The notes: a model not told the origin generated them from the sequence alone. 64,000 nt of DNA from an uncultured Chryseobacterium sp. (GCA_913775525.1 CAJYLH010000036.1:62001-126000), one strand, 5' to 3'. Shown: positions 44,929-54,965, counted from the stretch's first letter. Program-made: numbers and translations.

Positions 44929-47748
44929 ATGGACAGATTTTCATTCCTAAACGCAGCTCATTCTCAGTTAATTGAGGATTTATACCAACAGTATTTAAAA
45001 TATCCGGATTCTCTGGAACCATCATGGAAAGCCTTCTTTCAGGGCTTCGATTTTGCTTTGGAGACCTACGGTGATGAAGATAATATCCAGTACGTTCAGG
45101 CACCCGCAGCTCAGTCAGCCCCTGCAGTAAATCAAATGGCTCAGGCGGTCTCCAACGGAGAAGTTCCTGAACACATCAAAAAAGAATTCAAGGTTGTTAA
45201 CCTTATCGAAGCATACAGAACAAGAGGACACCTGTTTACCAAAACCAATCCGGTAAGAGAGAGGAGGCATTACACGCCTACTCTGGATCTTGAAAACTTC
45301 GGTCTCAGCAAAGAAGACCTGAATACCAAATTCAACTGCGCAACGGAAACCGGAATGAAAGGCCCTGCTACCTTACAGGAGCTGATCCACCACCTTGAGA
45401 ACATCTACTGTGATTCTATCGGAGTAGAGTACATGCACATCAATAATGTGGAAGAAAAAGACTTTATCAAGCAGTGGCTACAGGTTAATGAGAACCATCC
45501 GAACCTTTCGGCAAACGAAAAAACGGAAATTCTTCTAAAGCTGAACCAGGCGGTTGCTTTTGAAAATTACCTTCATACCAAATTTGTAGGCCAGAAAAGG
45601 TTCTCCCTTGAAGGAGGAGAAACTTTGATTCCTGCACTGGACCAGCTGATCTCAAGATCTTCCCAGCTGGGTGTGGATGAAGTGGTTTTAGGAATGGCCC
45701 ACAGAGGAAGGCTGAATGTGCTTTCCAATATTTTCGGGAAATCCTACAAGCAGATTTTCTCAGAATTTGAAGGAAAAGAATTTGAGGAAGATGTATTTTC
45801 CGGTGACGTGAAATACCACTTAGGTTCTTCTAAAAAAATAAAAACAGCTTCCGGAGAAGAAGTTTCCATCAACCTTACTCCGAACCCATCCCACCTGGAA
45901 ACGGTTGCCGCTCTTGTAGAAGGGATCTGCCGTGCTAAAGTGGATGATAAATATAAAGGCGATTATTCCAAGATCCTACCGATAGTCATTCATGGTGACG
46001 GAGCGATCGCAGGGCAGGGTATTGCTTACGAGGTTGCCCAGATGATGACGCTGGAAGGCTACAGAACAGGAGGTACCGTTCATATCGTCGTGAACAACCA
46101 GGTATCATTTACCACGAATTATGCCGACGCAAGGTCTTCCACATACTGTACGGATATCGCCAAAGTAACGGAATCACCAGTGATGCACGTGAATGCAGAT
46201 GATGCTGAAGCAGTAGTGCATGCCATTCATTTCGCTGCAGATTACAGAGCGAAATTCGGGAAAGATGTTTATATCGACCTGTTAGGATACAGAAAATATG
46301 GTCACAATGAAGGTGATGAGCCAAGGTTTACACAGCCTAATTTGTATAAACTGATCTCCAAGCATCCAAACCCGAGAGAAATTTATAAAGATAAGCTGAT
46401 CAATGACAGTGTTATTTCCGACGATGTTCTTAAGAATATGGAAGTAAACTTCAAGCAGCTTTTAGATAAAGACTTTGACGCATCCAAAGAAATTGAAAAG
46501 AACGTGATGGATGTATTTATGGCAGACGACTGGACTAATTATCCAATTGCCAAGAGAGGAGCCGTTCAGGAAGCCGTTAATACTCAGTATGACCTAGAGA
46601 AACTGAAGGAACTGGCCCTTAAAATGTCTACGCTTCCGGCAGACAAAAAATTCATCAATAAAATTACGAGGCTGTTTGAAAACCGTATCAAAGCGATTGA
46701 AGGGAATTCCCTCGACTGGGCTTTAGGGGAATGGCTTGCTTACGCAACTCTTCTTACTGAAGGGCATAATGTAAGGATTTCCGGTGAGGATGTGGAAAGA
46801 GGTACCTTCTCCCACAGACATGCCGTTGTGAAAACAGAAGATACCGAAGAAGAATATATCCCGTTAAGGCATGTTTCTGACAACAGGTTTGACGTATACA
46901 ATTCCCACCTTTCAGAATATGGGGTGTTAGGATTTGATTACGGATATGCCATGGCTTCACCTAATACTCTGACGATCTGGGAAGCACAGTTCGGTGATTT
47001 CGTGAACGGGGCGCAGATTATTGTAGACCAATATCTGGCTGCCGCAGAAGAGAAGTGGAAAATCCAGAACGGATTGGTAATGCTGCTGCCTCACGGTTCG
47101 GAAGGGCAGGGTGCGGAACACTCTTCTGCCAGACTGGAAAGATTCCTTACCCTTTGTGCCAATGAGAATATGGTCGTTGCCAATATTACTTCACCGGCCA
47201 ACTACTTCCACCTGTTGAGAAGACAGCTGAAATGGTCATTCAGAAAGCCGATGATCGTTATGAGCCCGAAATCATTGCTGAGACACCCGAAAGTGGTTTC
47301 TCCGCTGGAAGATTTCGCCAACGGCTCATTCCAGCCTGTTTTGGATGATGCTACCGCTAATCCTGATAAAGTTGAGAAACTGGTCCTGTGCTCAGGTAAG
47401 CTTTACTTCGAACTCCTTGCGAAAAAAGAAGAACTTAACGCTGAAAATGTAGCACTTGTGAGATTTGAGCAGTTATATCCGCTACAGGCTGATGCCATCG
47501 AACAGATCTTCAGCAAATACGGAAACAGGAAACAGCTGATCTGGGCTCAGGAAGAACCTGAAAACATGGGAGCATGGTCCTACATCCTGAGAAACTTCAG
47601 AGATACGGGAATCCAGGTAATTGCCCCTGTACCGAGCGGAGCACCGGCACCGGGAAGCCATAAAATGTTTGAGAAAAATCAGAATATGGTAATCAACAGG
47701 GTTTTCGACAGAGAAGATATGCCTGCTAAAAGACCGGTAACCGCTTAA
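44929..47748 (+). CDS. sucA: 2-oxoglutarate dehydrogenase E1 component
   Basis: This 939-residue thiamine-diphosphate enzyme decarboxylates 2-oxoglutarate in the TCA cycle. The N-terminal E2-binding segment (FLNAAHSQLIEDLYQQYLK) is present. Catalytic landmarks are GMAHRGRLNVL, HGDGAIAGQG with the ThDP/Mg site, NNQVSFTTN, and the C-terminal PHGSEGQGAEHSS and QEEPENMGAW. Length is normal. sucB follows 36 bases later, forming the usual operon; E3 is not in the window. Confidence 0.97.
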   Translation: MDRFSFLNAAHSQLIEDLYQQYLKYPDSLEPSWKAFFQGFDFALETYGDEDNIQYVQAPAAQSAPAVNQMAQAVSNGEVPEHIKKEFKVVNLIEAYRTRGHLFTKTNPVRERRHYTPTLDLENFGLSKEDLNTKFNCATETGMKGPATLQELIHHLENIYCDSIGVEYMHINNVEEKDFIKQWLQVNENHPNLSANEKTEILLKLNQAVAFENYLHTKFVGQKRFSLEGGETLIPALDQLISRSSQLGVDEVVLGMAHRGRLNVLSNIFGKSYKQIFSEFEGKEFEEDVFSGDVKYHLGSSKKIKTASGEEVSINLTPNPSHLETVAALVEGICRAKVDDKYKGDYSKILPIVIHGDGAIAGQGIAYEVAQMMTLEGYRTGGTVHIVVNNQVSFTTNYADARSSTYCTDIAKVTESPVMHVNADDAEAVVHAIHFAADYRAKFGKDVYIDLLGYRKYGHNEGDEPRFTQPNLYKLISKHPNPREIYKDKLINDSVISDDVLKNMEVNFKQLLDKDFDASKEIEKNVMDVFMADDWTNYPIAKRGAVQEAVNTQYDLEKLKELALKMSTLPADKKFINKITRLFENRIKAIEGNSLDWALGEWLAYATLLTEGHNVRISGEDVERGTFSHRHAVVKTEDTEEEYIPLRHVSDNRFDVYNSHLSEYGVLGFDYGYAMASPNTLTIWEAQFGDFVNGAQIIVDQYLAAAEEKWKIQNGLVMLLPHGSEGQGAEHSSARLERFLTLCANENMVVANITSPANYFHLLRRQLKWSFRKPMIVMSPKSLLRHPKVVSPLEDFANGSFQPVLDDATANPDKVEKLVLCSGKLYFELLAKKEELNAENVALVRFEQLYPLQADAIEQIFSKYGNRKQLIWAQEEPENMGAWSYILRNFRDTGIQVIAPVPSGAPAPGSHKMFEKNQNMVINRVFDREDMPAKRPVTA

Positions 47749-47784
47749 TTAAATAATAATCCATTAAAAATAAAAATACTCGAT

Positions 47785-49050
47785 ATGTCAGTTTTAGAAA
47801 TGAAAGTTCCTTCACCGGGCGAATCAATTACAGAAGTTGAAATTGCAACCTGGCTTGTGAAAGATGGTGATTATGTAGAAAAAGATCAGCCAATCGCTGA
47901 GGTAGACTCAGACAAAGCCACCCTTGAATTGCCTGCTGAACAAAGCGGTATAATTACTTTAAAGGCAGAAGAGGGAGACGTGGTACAGGTAGGCCAGGTC
48001 GTTTGCTTAATTGATATGGACGCTGCTAAACCTGAAGGAGGAAGCACTGCTGCGCCTGCTGCCGAAGCTCCGAAAAAAGAAGAAGCTCCTAAAGCAGCTG
48101 AGCCTGCAAAACAGGAAGCTCCGAAACCTGCTGCTCAGCCGGCAGCTGCAACACAGACGTATGCTACAGGTGCTCCGTCTCCTGCTGCGAAGAAAATTTT
48201 AGATGAAAAAGGTATGGATGCTGCTCAGGTATCCGGAACAGGAAGAGACGGCAGAATCACTAAGACTGACGCAGAATTGGCTGCTGTTCCTGCAATGGGA
48301 GGAACTTCCCTTACGGCAACCGGATCAAGATCTACCACTACTACCAAACTGTCTGTTCTAAGAAGAAAAGTAGCTTCAAGATTGGTGTCTGTGAAGAATG
48401 AGACGGCCATGCTGACGACTTTCAACGAGGTTGATATGTCTGAAATCTTCAGAATCAGAAAACAATATAAAGATGAATTCGCTCAGAAACACGGGATCGG
48501 ACTTGGTTTCATGTCCTTCTTTACGAAAGCAGTAACCAGAGCATTGCAGATGTATCCTGATGTGAATGCATCCATCGATGGCGATTTCAAAGTAAATTAT
48601 GATTTCTGCGATATTTCCGTAGCCGTGTCAGGACCTAAAGGATTGATGGTTCCGGTATTGAGGAATGCAGAAAACATGACCTTTAAAGGAGTGGAAGCAA
48701 ACATTAAGAATCTTGCTGAAAAAGTAAGAGACGGGAAGATTACCGTAGACGAAATGACCGGAGGTACCTTCACAATTACTAACGGAGGGGTATTCGGTTC
48801 AATGCTTTCTACTCCGATTATTAACCCGCCGCAGTCTGCTATCCTGGGAATGCACAACATCATCCAGAGACCGGTAGCGGTAGACGGACAGGTTGTGATC
48901 CGTCCGATGATGTACGTAGCGATGTCTTATGACCACAGGATTATTGACGGAAGAGAATCCGTAGGCTTCTTAGTAGCTGTAAAAGAGGCTATCGATAACC
49001 CTGTAGCAGTACTGATGGGAGGTGATGAAAGAAAAGCACTGGAGCTTTAA
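47785..49050 (+). CDS. sucB: Dihydrolipoyllysine-residue succinyltransferase (E2 of 2-oxoglutarate dehydrogenase)
   Basis: This 421-residue protein has a lipoyl domain with the modified K44 ([11 protein letters not shown]), an Ala/Pro/Lys-rich linker, a peripheral subunit-binding domain ([20 protein letters not shown]) and the catalytic acyltransferase domain ending in [12 protein letters not shown], where the His is catalytic. It transfers succinyl groups to CoA and forms the core of the complex with SucA. A strong terminator follows. Confidence 0.97.
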   Translation: MSVLEMKVPSPGESITEVEIATWLVKDGDYVEKDQPIAEVDSDKATLELPAEQSGIITLKAEEGDVVQVGQVVCLIDMDAAKPEGGSTAAPAAEAPKKEEAPKAAEPAKQEAPKPAAQPAAATQTYATGAPSPAAKKILDEKGMDAAQVSGTGRDGRITKTDAELAAVPAMGGTSLTATGSRSTTTTKLSVLRRKVASRLVSVKNETAMLTTFNEVDMSEIFRIRKQYKDEFAQKHGIGLGFMSFFTKAVTRALQMYPDVNASIDGDFKVNYDFCDISVAVSGPKGLMVPVLRNAENMTFKGVEANIKNLAEKVRDGKITVDEMTGGTFTITNGGVFGSMLSTPIINPPQSAILGMHNIIQRPVAVDGQVVIRPMMYVAMSYDHRIIDGRESVGFLVAVKEAIDNPVAVLMGGDERKALEL

Positions 49051-49077
49051 TTTTTCATCAATATCAGATAAACTTAT

Positions 49078-49107
49078 AATCTCGCCTTGCAAAAGGCGAG
49101 ATTTTTG
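49078..49107 (+). terminator. Terminator of sucAB
   Basis: Perfect 11-bp stem (AATCTCGCCTT with AAGGCGAGATT), GCAA loop and T run. Confidence 0.9.
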
Positions 49108-49131
49108 TATAGATTTGACAAAATACCAGGT

Positions 49132-49518
49132 ATGTTCTCAAAAACGACTTCAAACATCAAAGTTTCAGTGGTTCCTGAATACGACACTAAAAACAGTTAT
49201 CCCTCGGAAAACCGGTACGTTTTTAAGTACAACATCACCATTGAAAATTCAGGTAATTTTCCCATAAAAATCCTGAAAAGGAAATGGCTGGTTTTCGATG
49301 TCGGGTTTGGATATACGGAAATCGTAGGCGACGGGGTTATCGGGCTCACTCCTGAAATTGCTGTCGGTGATCAGTTCGATTATTTTTCCAATGTCATGCT
49401 GCGTTCCGGAGTAGGGAATATGAGCGGAAAATACCTCATCAGAAATATGGAAACGGAAGAAAATTTCGAAGTGGATATTCCTAAATTCAATCTGCTTTCT
49501 GAGGTACTAAGCAATTAA
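49132..49518 (+). CDS. apaG: ApaG-domain protein
   Basis: This 128-residue protein is the stand-alone ApaG fold: an immunoglobulin-like beta-sandwich with YVFKYNITIENSGNFPIKIL, RKWLVFD, VVGDG-like EIVGDGVIG, LTPEIAVGDQFDY and GNMSGKYLI. In Salmonella it was linked to Co2+/Mg2+ efflux; the molecular role is still unclear. The start at 49132 is chosen over 49087 because the sucB terminator overlaps the longer form. Confidence 0.92.
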   Translation: MFSKTTSNIKVSVVPEYDTKNSYPSENRYVFKYNITIENSGNFPIKILKRKWLVFDVGFGYTEIVGDGVIGLTPEIAVGDQFDYFSNVMLRSGVGNMSGKYLIRNMETEENFEVDIPKFNLLSEVLSN

Positions 49519-49563
49519 GCCATGATCTTGCAATACATATAATATGATTACAGTGTGGTGAAA

Positions 49564-50118
49564 CTACAGTTTTTTAATCTTCAGTTTCATAAAGTCATGG
49601 ATCTCATCATTACTGGTAAGAAATAATTTTTCAAAAGCCAGCAGGGAAATTTTTGCGCAGACTTCTGCATCAGCACCGGCACGGTGGTGGTTGAATTTAA
49701 TCTCATGGTATTCTGCAAGGTGTTTCAGCCCATATCTCGGAAGATAGTTCCATGACTGCTTAGCCAACTGAATACTGCATAAATAGTTGAGTTTAGGGGA
49801 AAACATTCCATAATGCCCCAGGCATCCCCTGAGTACCCCTGCATCAAAGCTCGCATTATGCGCAATCATCAGGGTTCCATACATCATTTCTTCCGCCTCA
49901 TACCAGATTTCATCAAAGGTAGGTGCATCCTGGACATCTTCCGGGTTAATGCCGTGAACGGCAATATTCCTTGGGCTAAAATACGGGAAACTCGGTGGTT
50001 TGATCAGCCAGGTCCTCGTCTCTACAATTTTTGAGTCCTGAACAATGCAGATTCCCATTTCACAGGCAGAGCTCCTGTCATGGGTAGCCGTTTCAAAGTC
50101 TATAGCGCAGAAATCCAT
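49564..50118 (-). CDS. DEDDh 3'-5' exonuclease (DNA polymerase III epsilon-like)
   Basis: This 184-residue protein is an RNase T/DnaQ-like exonuclease with D7 and E9 in AIDFETAT, an Asp in AHNASFDAGVL, and the His-Asp pair in HHRAGADAEVCA. It lacks other domains, so it is a stand-alone nuclease rather than a polymerase subunit. It follows the glycosyltransferase gene by 23 bases on the same strand. Confidence 0.9.
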   Translation of the reverse strand: MDFCAIDFETATHDRSSACEMGICIVQDSKIVETRTWLIKPPSFPYFSPRNIAVHGINPEDVQDAPTFDEIWYEAEEMMYGTLMIAHNASFDAGVLRGCLGHYGMFSPKLNYLCSIQLAKQSWNYLPRYGLKHLAEYHEIKFNHHRAGADAEVCAKISLLAFEKLFLTSNDEIHDFMKLKIKKL

Positions 50119-50141
50119 TGGTTAAAATTATCAGTTATAAA

Positions 50142-51137
50142 TTATGAGTTGATTTTCCTGCCGGAAAAATGTTTGAAGATCAGCCATTTCGACTGGTAGA
50201 AGTTGTCTTTCTGATGGCTGTTCCTTCTCTTCCATGTTCCCGGTAGCTGTCCATAGAAGGCAAAGTGTGCCCTTACTACAGCCCAGAAGTGAGGAAAGCC
50301 GTATTTAAAGCCGAAATAAAACGCCGCTAAACCATCCAGGCACATCCTTGAAAACAACGTCAGAATAAGCTTTGGAAAAGGCATGTTTTTAAGCAGCATG
50401 GAAAGATTATTGCGGATATTCAGGTAGGTCTTCGTAGGGCTTTGTTTATTAAGGGTACCTCCCCCTACATGGTATACCCGGGATTTTCCGGTATAATAGA
50501 TTTTCTTTCCTGAATTGATCAGCCTCCAGCAAAGATCAATTTCTTCCTGATGGGCAAAAAACCGCTTATCAAAACCTTTCTGTTCCCAGAAATCTTTTGA
50601 ACGGATAAAAAAACAACAGCCTGATGCCCAGAAAATTTCAGTTTCATCATCATATTGTCCGTGGTCCTGTTCGAGATCCTCAAACACCCTGCCGCGGCAG
50701 TAAGGATAGCCTAAATTATCGATAAGGCCACCAGCAGCGCCGGCAAATTCAAAGTATTCCGGATGATCATAAGACAGTATTTTCGGCTGCACGGCAGAAA
50801 CTTCAGGCATAGCATCGAGTAATCGGAGGACAGGCTGTGTCCAGCCCTCTGTAACTTCCACATCAGAATTAAGGAGGCAGTAATATTCAGCCTGAATAGA
50901 TTTCAGACCTTCATTATATCCTCCGGCAAACCCGTAATTTTTAGCATTTCGTATTATTTTAACCGATGGAAAATGCTGTTGCAGGTAAGGTATGGAATCG
51001 TCTGCAGACAGATTATCTATGACAACAATATCTGCATCCTGAGTGAATCGTACAACATCCGGCAGAAATTTCTCCAGCCATTTCTTCCCGTTCCAGTTCA
51101 GGATGACAACAGCGAGTCTTTGCTGTATCTGGGCCAT
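50142..51137 (-). CDS. Family 2 glycosyltransferase
   Basis: This 331-residue GT-A enzyme opens with VVILNWNGKKWLEKFL, continues with VVIDNLSADDSI (nucleotide site) and has the DxD-like motif in LLNSDVEVTEGW. It resembles rhamnosyltransferase-like GT2 proteins involved in cell-surface polysaccharide. It starts 2 bases after the lipid A acyltransferase-like gene, which fits a joint role in envelope glycolipid assembly. Confidence 0.9.
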   Translation of the reverse strand: MAQIQQRLAVVILNWNGKKWLEKFLPDVVRFTQDADIVVIDNLSADDSIPYLQQHFPSVKIIRNAKNYGFAGGYNEGLKSIQAEYYCLLNSDVEVTEGWTQPVLRLLDAMPEVSAVQPKILSYDHPEYFEFAGAAGGLIDNLGYPYCRGRVFEDLEQDHGQYDDETEIFWASGCCFFIRSKDFWEQKGFDKRFFAHQEEIDLCWRLINSGKKIYYTGKSRVYHVGGGTLNKQSPTKTYLNIRNNLSMLLKNMPFPKLILTLFSRMCLDGLAAFYFGFKYGFPHFWAVVRAHFAFYGQLPGTWKRRNSHQKDNFYQSKWLIFKHFSGRKINS

Positions 51138-51139
51138 AA

Positions 51140-52012
51140 TTAAATCATGTTTTTAATTGAATCTTCGTATTTCCATTTACGGTGTGACCAAAGGTAGTTA
51201 TCAGGATGTTTATGAAGGGTATTTTCCAACAGCTTATGGAACTTTTTGACTACTTCATGCTCCTGGAATTTTTCCCCTTCCGGATGGATCCTGTGATAGT
51301 TTACCTGGTAGAACCCGCGTTTTACTTTTTTCATCTCACAATAGATAAAGACCAGGTTCATCCGGGTGGCGAGCTTATCATAACCGTTAAAAACAGGTGT
51401 TTTCTGATTCAGAAACTCAGTTCCGTACGTGATATGGGCAAAGTGCGGAGTCTGGTCCGCAACGAACATATACGCAGAACTTCCGTCATTTTTAGACCTG
51501 AATATATTGAGGATCACTTCATTGGCTTCCAGTGCTTCGTTTCCGAACCTGTTCCTCAGCTTTTTCATCTGGTTTTCCCAGAAATTACTGTTTACCTTAC
51601 GATAGACAGGATGGCAATGATCCTGTGGTACAATGGTTGCCAGCGCATTGATCCACTCCCAGTTGAAGACATGTCCGGCAAGGAGAATGATGTTCTTGCC
51701 CTCTGCTTTGGCTTCATGGAATACTTCCTGGTTGATATGCTGCATCCTTACCCTGGACTCAGTTTCGGAAATGCTGAACGATTTGATGGTTTCTACCAGG
51801 TAATCTGAAAAATTACGGTAAAATTTCTTTTTGATATCCCGGATTTCAGCTTTGCTTTTATCAGGAAATGATCGTTCCAGATTCCGGGTAATGACATTTT
51901 TCCTGTAGCCTATGATATAATAGTTCAGGAAAAAAATGATGTCTGAAAAAACATACAGGATTTTCAGAGGAAGTTTTGATACCAGATAAATGATGCGGAT
52001 GAGAAAATTCAT
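51140..52012 (-). CDS. Lipid A biosynthesis acyltransferase-like protein (LpxL/HtrB family)
   Basis: This 290-residue protein is an LpxL-type acyltransferase: an N-terminal membrane anchor, AGHVFNWEW replacing the usual HxxxxE active-site segment (H and E visible), and VADQTPHFAHITYG plus FLNQKTPVFNGY later. It adds secondary acyl chains to lipid A or a related lipid at the inner membrane. An ATG at 52033 is possible, but the TAAATTTG element (52021-52028) would lie inside that longer ORF, so 52012 is preferred. Confidence 0.88.
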   Translation of the reverse strand: MNFLIRIIYLVSKLPLKILYVFSDIIFFLNYYIIGYRKNVITRNLERSFPDKSKAEIRDIKKKFYRNFSDYLVETIKSFSISETESRVRMQHINQEVFHEAKAEGKNIILLAGHVFNWEWINALATIVPQDHCHPVYRKVNSNFWENQMKKLRNRFGNEALEANEVILNIFRSKNDGSSAYMFVADQTPHFAHITYGTEFLNQKTPVFNGYDKLATRMNLVFIYCEMKKVKRGFYQVNYHRIHPEGEKFQEHEVVKKFHKLLENTLHKHPDNYLWSHRKWKYEDSIKNMI

Positions 52013-52020
52013 AAAACGTA

Positions 52021-52028
52021 CAAATTTA
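52021..52028 (-). promoter_or_regulatory. -7 element of the acyltransferase-glycosyltransferase operon
   Basis: TAAATTTG on the minus strand, 8 bases before the ATG at 52012 and inside the longer possible ORF. No clear -33 element. Confidence 0.45.
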
Positions 52029-52091
52029 CGCATTATAAAATTATGGTGCTCTTTTTGATGCCGGTAAGTATTATTTTTTTACTTTTATATC

Positions 52092-52661
52092 ATGAAAAAG
52101 TTATCATTAATTGCTTTCCTGAGTTTAGGCGTTGCTGTTTTCTCACAGGAAGTGAAGGGCAGTGCAGAAAAGAAGAGCAACAGTTCACAGTCCATACCGG
52201 CTAAAACTGATGCCGACAATGAAGCCAGAATGAAAGCTGCTCAGGAAAAGGCACAATTGCCTAAACCATATAATGCGAAAGCAGATGCAGAGGCCGATCT
52301 TAAACTGTTGATGGCAAAAGCTGCGAAAGAAAACAAAAATATTATGATCCAGGCAGGAGGGAACTGGTGTATCTGGTGCCTGCGCTTCAATAATTTTGTA
52401 CAGACTACTCCGGAGCTGAAGAAACTGGTAGATGACAATTACCTGTACTATCATTTAAATTATTCTCCCGATAATAAAAATGAGAAAGTATTTTCTCAAT
52501 ATGGAAATCCGGGTGACAAGTATGGCTATCCTGTGTTTATCGTGCTGGATAAAAGCGGTAAGATGATTCATGTACAGCCAAGCGATGTTCTTGAAGAAGG
52601 AAAAGGATACAGTTTGGAGAAAGTCAAAACATTCTTTCAAAACTGGGTATCAAAATCATAA
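52092..52661 (+). CDS. Secreted thioredoxin-like protein
   Basis: This 189-residue protein has a signal peptide (residues 1-19, ending VFSQ), a charged linker, and a thioredoxin fold with the active-site CIWC in GGNWCIWCLRF and a cis-proline region near YGYPVFIVLD. It belongs to the thioredoxin_7/DUF255-like group and would act as a periplasmic disulfide reductase or isomerase. It is a single-gene unit with its own terminator. Confidence 0.87.
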   Translation: MKKLSLIAFLSLGVAVFSQEVKGSAEKKSNSSQSIPAKTDADNEARMKAAQEKAQLPKPYNAKADAEADLKLLMAKAAKENKNIMIQAGGNWCIWCLRFNNFVQTTPELKKLVDDNYLYYHLNYSPDNKNEKVFSQYGNPGDKYGYPVFIVLDKSGKMIHVQPSDVLEEGKGYSLEKVKTFFQNWVSKS

Positions 52662-52687
52662 AAAAACCGGGATTTATTCCGGTTTTT
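52662..52687 (+). terminator. Terminator of the thioredoxin-like gene
   Basis: 9-bp stem (AAAAACCGG with CCGGTTTTT), 8-base loop, T run. Confidence 0.8.
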
Positions 52688-52733
52688 TTATGGAGTACTG
52701 TCTTGTGGCGTTATTGATATTACCTTTAGACGA

Positions 52734-53759
52734 TTAACTTTCCGGGATCTCATACCAGTTGGTTCCGTCGCAGAAGAATTCTGAAGTAAAATAAGCGGAA
52801 ACATAGGTGTTGGCAGGAGCTACAGAATTTCCTGCATACATAGAGCCGCTAGGTGTTCTTACATTACAGGCCCAGTTGGTCCCACCCTGAAAAGAGGTAT
52901 AGGAAATCTTAAATTTTACCCCACTTCCTGCGGTAGCAGGTGCCGGTAATGTTAGGTTAATCGTTCCTGTATTATTGCCCTGTATGGCTGCCCAGTCGAA
53001 GAGAAGGATGCCGCCCAAATCTGCTGTTGTTACCGTATAATAATTATTACCGGTGGTCATGGTTATTTTTTTGAAGGGTATCGCAGAAGAGCCACTGCCT
53101 CCTGCTGCAGCCCATGTTCCGTCTCCCCGCAGGAAAGTAGAGGAGCCGGGTGTTCCTGTTGCGGATATTTTTCCCATGGTTACAGACTGGTTAGCCAGCT
53201 TTGCAGTAGTAATTGCATTCGCTGCAATGGCGGTTGCACCGCTGTCGTTGATGCTGATATCTCCTGTCACGGTTTTAGGAGCCTGAGCAGCATAAGGAGA
53301 GGTTGCTGAAGTCAGGTACACCTGTCCGCCTGCTGAACCATTGGAAAGACCCTGTCCGTTGCTTCCGTTGCAGACGTAGCGGGTATCGGTGATTTCTGAG
53401 GCATCAAGTGTCCCGTTTCCATTGGTATCAAGGCCGGTTTCAACTTTAATCCCTCCATTCGCACAATTGTTGCCTGCGGATTCCTGTGTGGTTTTCACCA
53501 GAGCATTTTTACCGTTGCTGCCTCCTCCAAGACTGGCCAGGAGAGATCCGGAAGCGGTACCGTCATCATTTACGGTAAGCAGGTTGGTTCCAACGGAATT
53601 TTCAATTTTTAAACTCTGGGTGGTATTATCAGCTCCTTTACCCTTAAGATGTAGGGTAGCTGTAGGTGTGGGAATATTGATCCCTACATTTTTGTCATAC
53701 TGAGCATGCAAACAAGCCATGCATCCCAATAATAGAACTCCAGATAGATGTACTTTCAT
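52734..53759 (-). CDS. Secreted repeat-rich surface protein with DUF7151-like and tail-fibre-like segments
   Basis: This 341-residue protein has a signal peptide (ending CLHAQ). The opening NVGINIPTPTATLHLKGKG is common in Bacteroidota surface proteins. A segment GIKVETGLDTNGNGTLDASE ending in YVCNG matches the DUF7151-type repeat. A phage tail-fibre-like phrase (SSTFLRGDGTWA) precedes a C-terminal beta-domain. It is probably a trimeric surface fibre or adhesin. No type IX secretion tail is obvious. The base composition, rich in Gly/Ala/Thr codons, differs from neighbours because of its repeats. A TACTTTTG element lies at 53861-53868. Confidence 0.75.
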   Translation of the reverse strand: MKVHLSGVLLLGCMACLHAQYDKNVGINIPTPTATLHLKGKGADNTTQSLKIENSVGTNLLTVNDDGTASGSLLASLGGGSNGKNALVKTTQESAGNNCANGGIKVETGLDTNGNGTLDASEITDTRYVCNGSNGQGLSNGSAGGQVYLTSATSPYAAQAPKTVTGDISINDSGATAIAANAITTAKLANQSVTMGKISATGTPGSSTFLRGDGTWAAAGGSGSSAIPFKKITMTTGNNYYTVTTADLGGILLFDWAAIQGNNTGTINLTLPAPATAGSGVKFKISYTSFQGGTNWACNVRTPSGSMYAGNSVAPANTYVSAYFTSEFFCDGTNWYEIPES

Positions 53760-53860
53760 TAGCCGGTTATTATAATTTTAGATGAATTCTTTTGAAGGGA
53801 AGGTTGTATGGTATACAATTCATGTATAAGCTGAACTTCCTTTCTTCTAAAAAGATGTGA

Positions 53861-53868
53861 CAAAAGTA
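53861..53868 (-). promoter_or_regulatory. -7 element of the secreted surface protein
   Basis: TACTTTTG on the minus strand, about 100 bases upstream of the ATG. Confidence 0.4.
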
Positions 53869-53983
53869 TCGAAAATGAAAGATTCAGTAAAGCAGGTTTT
53901 AGGAAGGATTTTTATCGGGTGGGGTTGAAGCCATATCATGTCAACTCCGGCTTTTATCTGTTGTATTTCAGTACGGATATCAA

Positions 53984-54011
53984 CAAAAAATGCTGTCTCC
54001 GGAGAGACAGC
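53984..54011 (-). terminator. Terminator of the rpsF-rpsR-rplI operon
   Basis: Perfect 8-bp stem (GCTGTCTC with GAGACAGC), CGGA loop; a T run follows on the minus strand. Confidence 0.85.
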
Positions 54012-54042
54012 AAAGTATGCGAATATAGTATTCTGCTTAGTA

Positions 54043-54552
54043 TTAAGCTTCTTCAGACGGAGCAGCTTCTTTTTTAGGAGCGGCTGGAGCCTGAGGAGCA
54101 ACAGGAGCATCAGATACAATATCAAATTCGAAATTGTACTCAACATTTCTGTGAAGTCTGATGTTTGCGGTAACTTTACCGGTTCTCTTGATTGTGTTTC
54201 CTGGAATTTTGATGTATTTTTTCTCTACAGAAACACCAGCTTTTTCAAGAGCAGCAGAAAGGTCTGCATTGTTGATAGATCCGAATAATTTATCACCTGA
54301 ACCTACTTTTGCAGGGATGGTGATAGAAGTTTTCTTCAACTGATCTACGATTCCGTTAGCTGTTGCGATTAATTTAGCTTCCTCTTCTTTTCTTGCTTCC
54401 AAAGTAGCTTCCAGAGCTGCTTTGTTTTTAGGGGTTGCTAAAAGAGCGTATCCCTGAGGGATCAAGAAGTTTCTGGCATAACCAGGCTTTACGCTTACTG
54501 TATCAAACTCAAGTCCTAAGTTTTCTACGTCTTTTTTTAGGATAATGTCCAT
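54043..54552 (-). CDS. rplI: Ribosomal protein L9
   Basis: This 169-residue protein begins with the L9 signature (MDIILKKDVENLGLEFDTVS, then VKPGYARNFLIPQG) that binds 23S rRNA, followed by the long connecting helix and the C-terminal domain (KIPGNTIKRTGKVTANIRLH). An extra ~20-residue tail rich in Ala, Pro, Lys and Glu follows, as in many flavobacteria. It is the last gene of rpsF-rpsR-rplI. Confidence 0.97.
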   Translation of the reverse strand: MDIILKKDVENLGLEFDTVSVKPGYARNFLIPQGYALLATPKNKAALEATLEARKEEEAKLIATANGIVDQLKKTSITIPAKVGSGDKLFGSINNADLSAALEKAGVSVEKKYIKIPGNTIKRTGKVTANIRLHRNVEYNFEFDIVSDAPVAPQAPAAPKKEAAPSEEA

Positions 54553-54662
54553 TGTTGTTGTCCTTTTTTAGATTTTAGAATTCTAAAATCAAGTTAGAAT
54601 TAATGATGTATTCAGCAACAAAAAGCCAAAAGCATAAAGCTAATGGCTGATTGCAATATTTT

Positions 54663-54965
54663 TTATTTTAATAAGTCAGCTACGTAAGGAAGCAATGCAA
54701 GGTGTCTTGCTCTTTTGATAGCAGCAGAAACTTTTCTCTGGTATTTCAAAGAAGTTCCGGTGTATCTTCTTGGTAAAATTTTACCCTGCTCGTTTACGAA
54801 CTGTAATAAGAAATCAGCATCTTTGTAATCAACGTGCTTAATTCCGAATTTTTTGAATCTACAGTATTTCTTTTCAGATTTTGTATTGATATCAAGCGGA
54901 GTAAGGAACTTTACTTCAGATTCTCCTCCAGCTGAGGCTTGTTTAGCCATTTCGTCTATTGCCAT
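54663..54965 (-). CDS. rpsR: Ribosomal protein S18
   Basis: This 100-residue protein carries the S18 core ([54 protein letters not shown]). It binds next to S6 on the 30S platform. The ~30-residue N-terminal extension (ending SEKKYC) is typical for Bacteroidota. It sits between rpsF and rplI. Confidence 0.97.
   Translation of the reverse strand: MAIDEMAKQASAGGESEVKFLTPLDINTKSEKKYCRFKKFGIKHVDYKDADFLLQFVNEQGKILPRRYTGTSLKYQRKVSAAIKRARHLALLPYVADLLK

Noticed and set aside
49087..49131. Longer apaG start
   Set aside because: It would begin inside the sucB terminator and adds residues foreign to the family.
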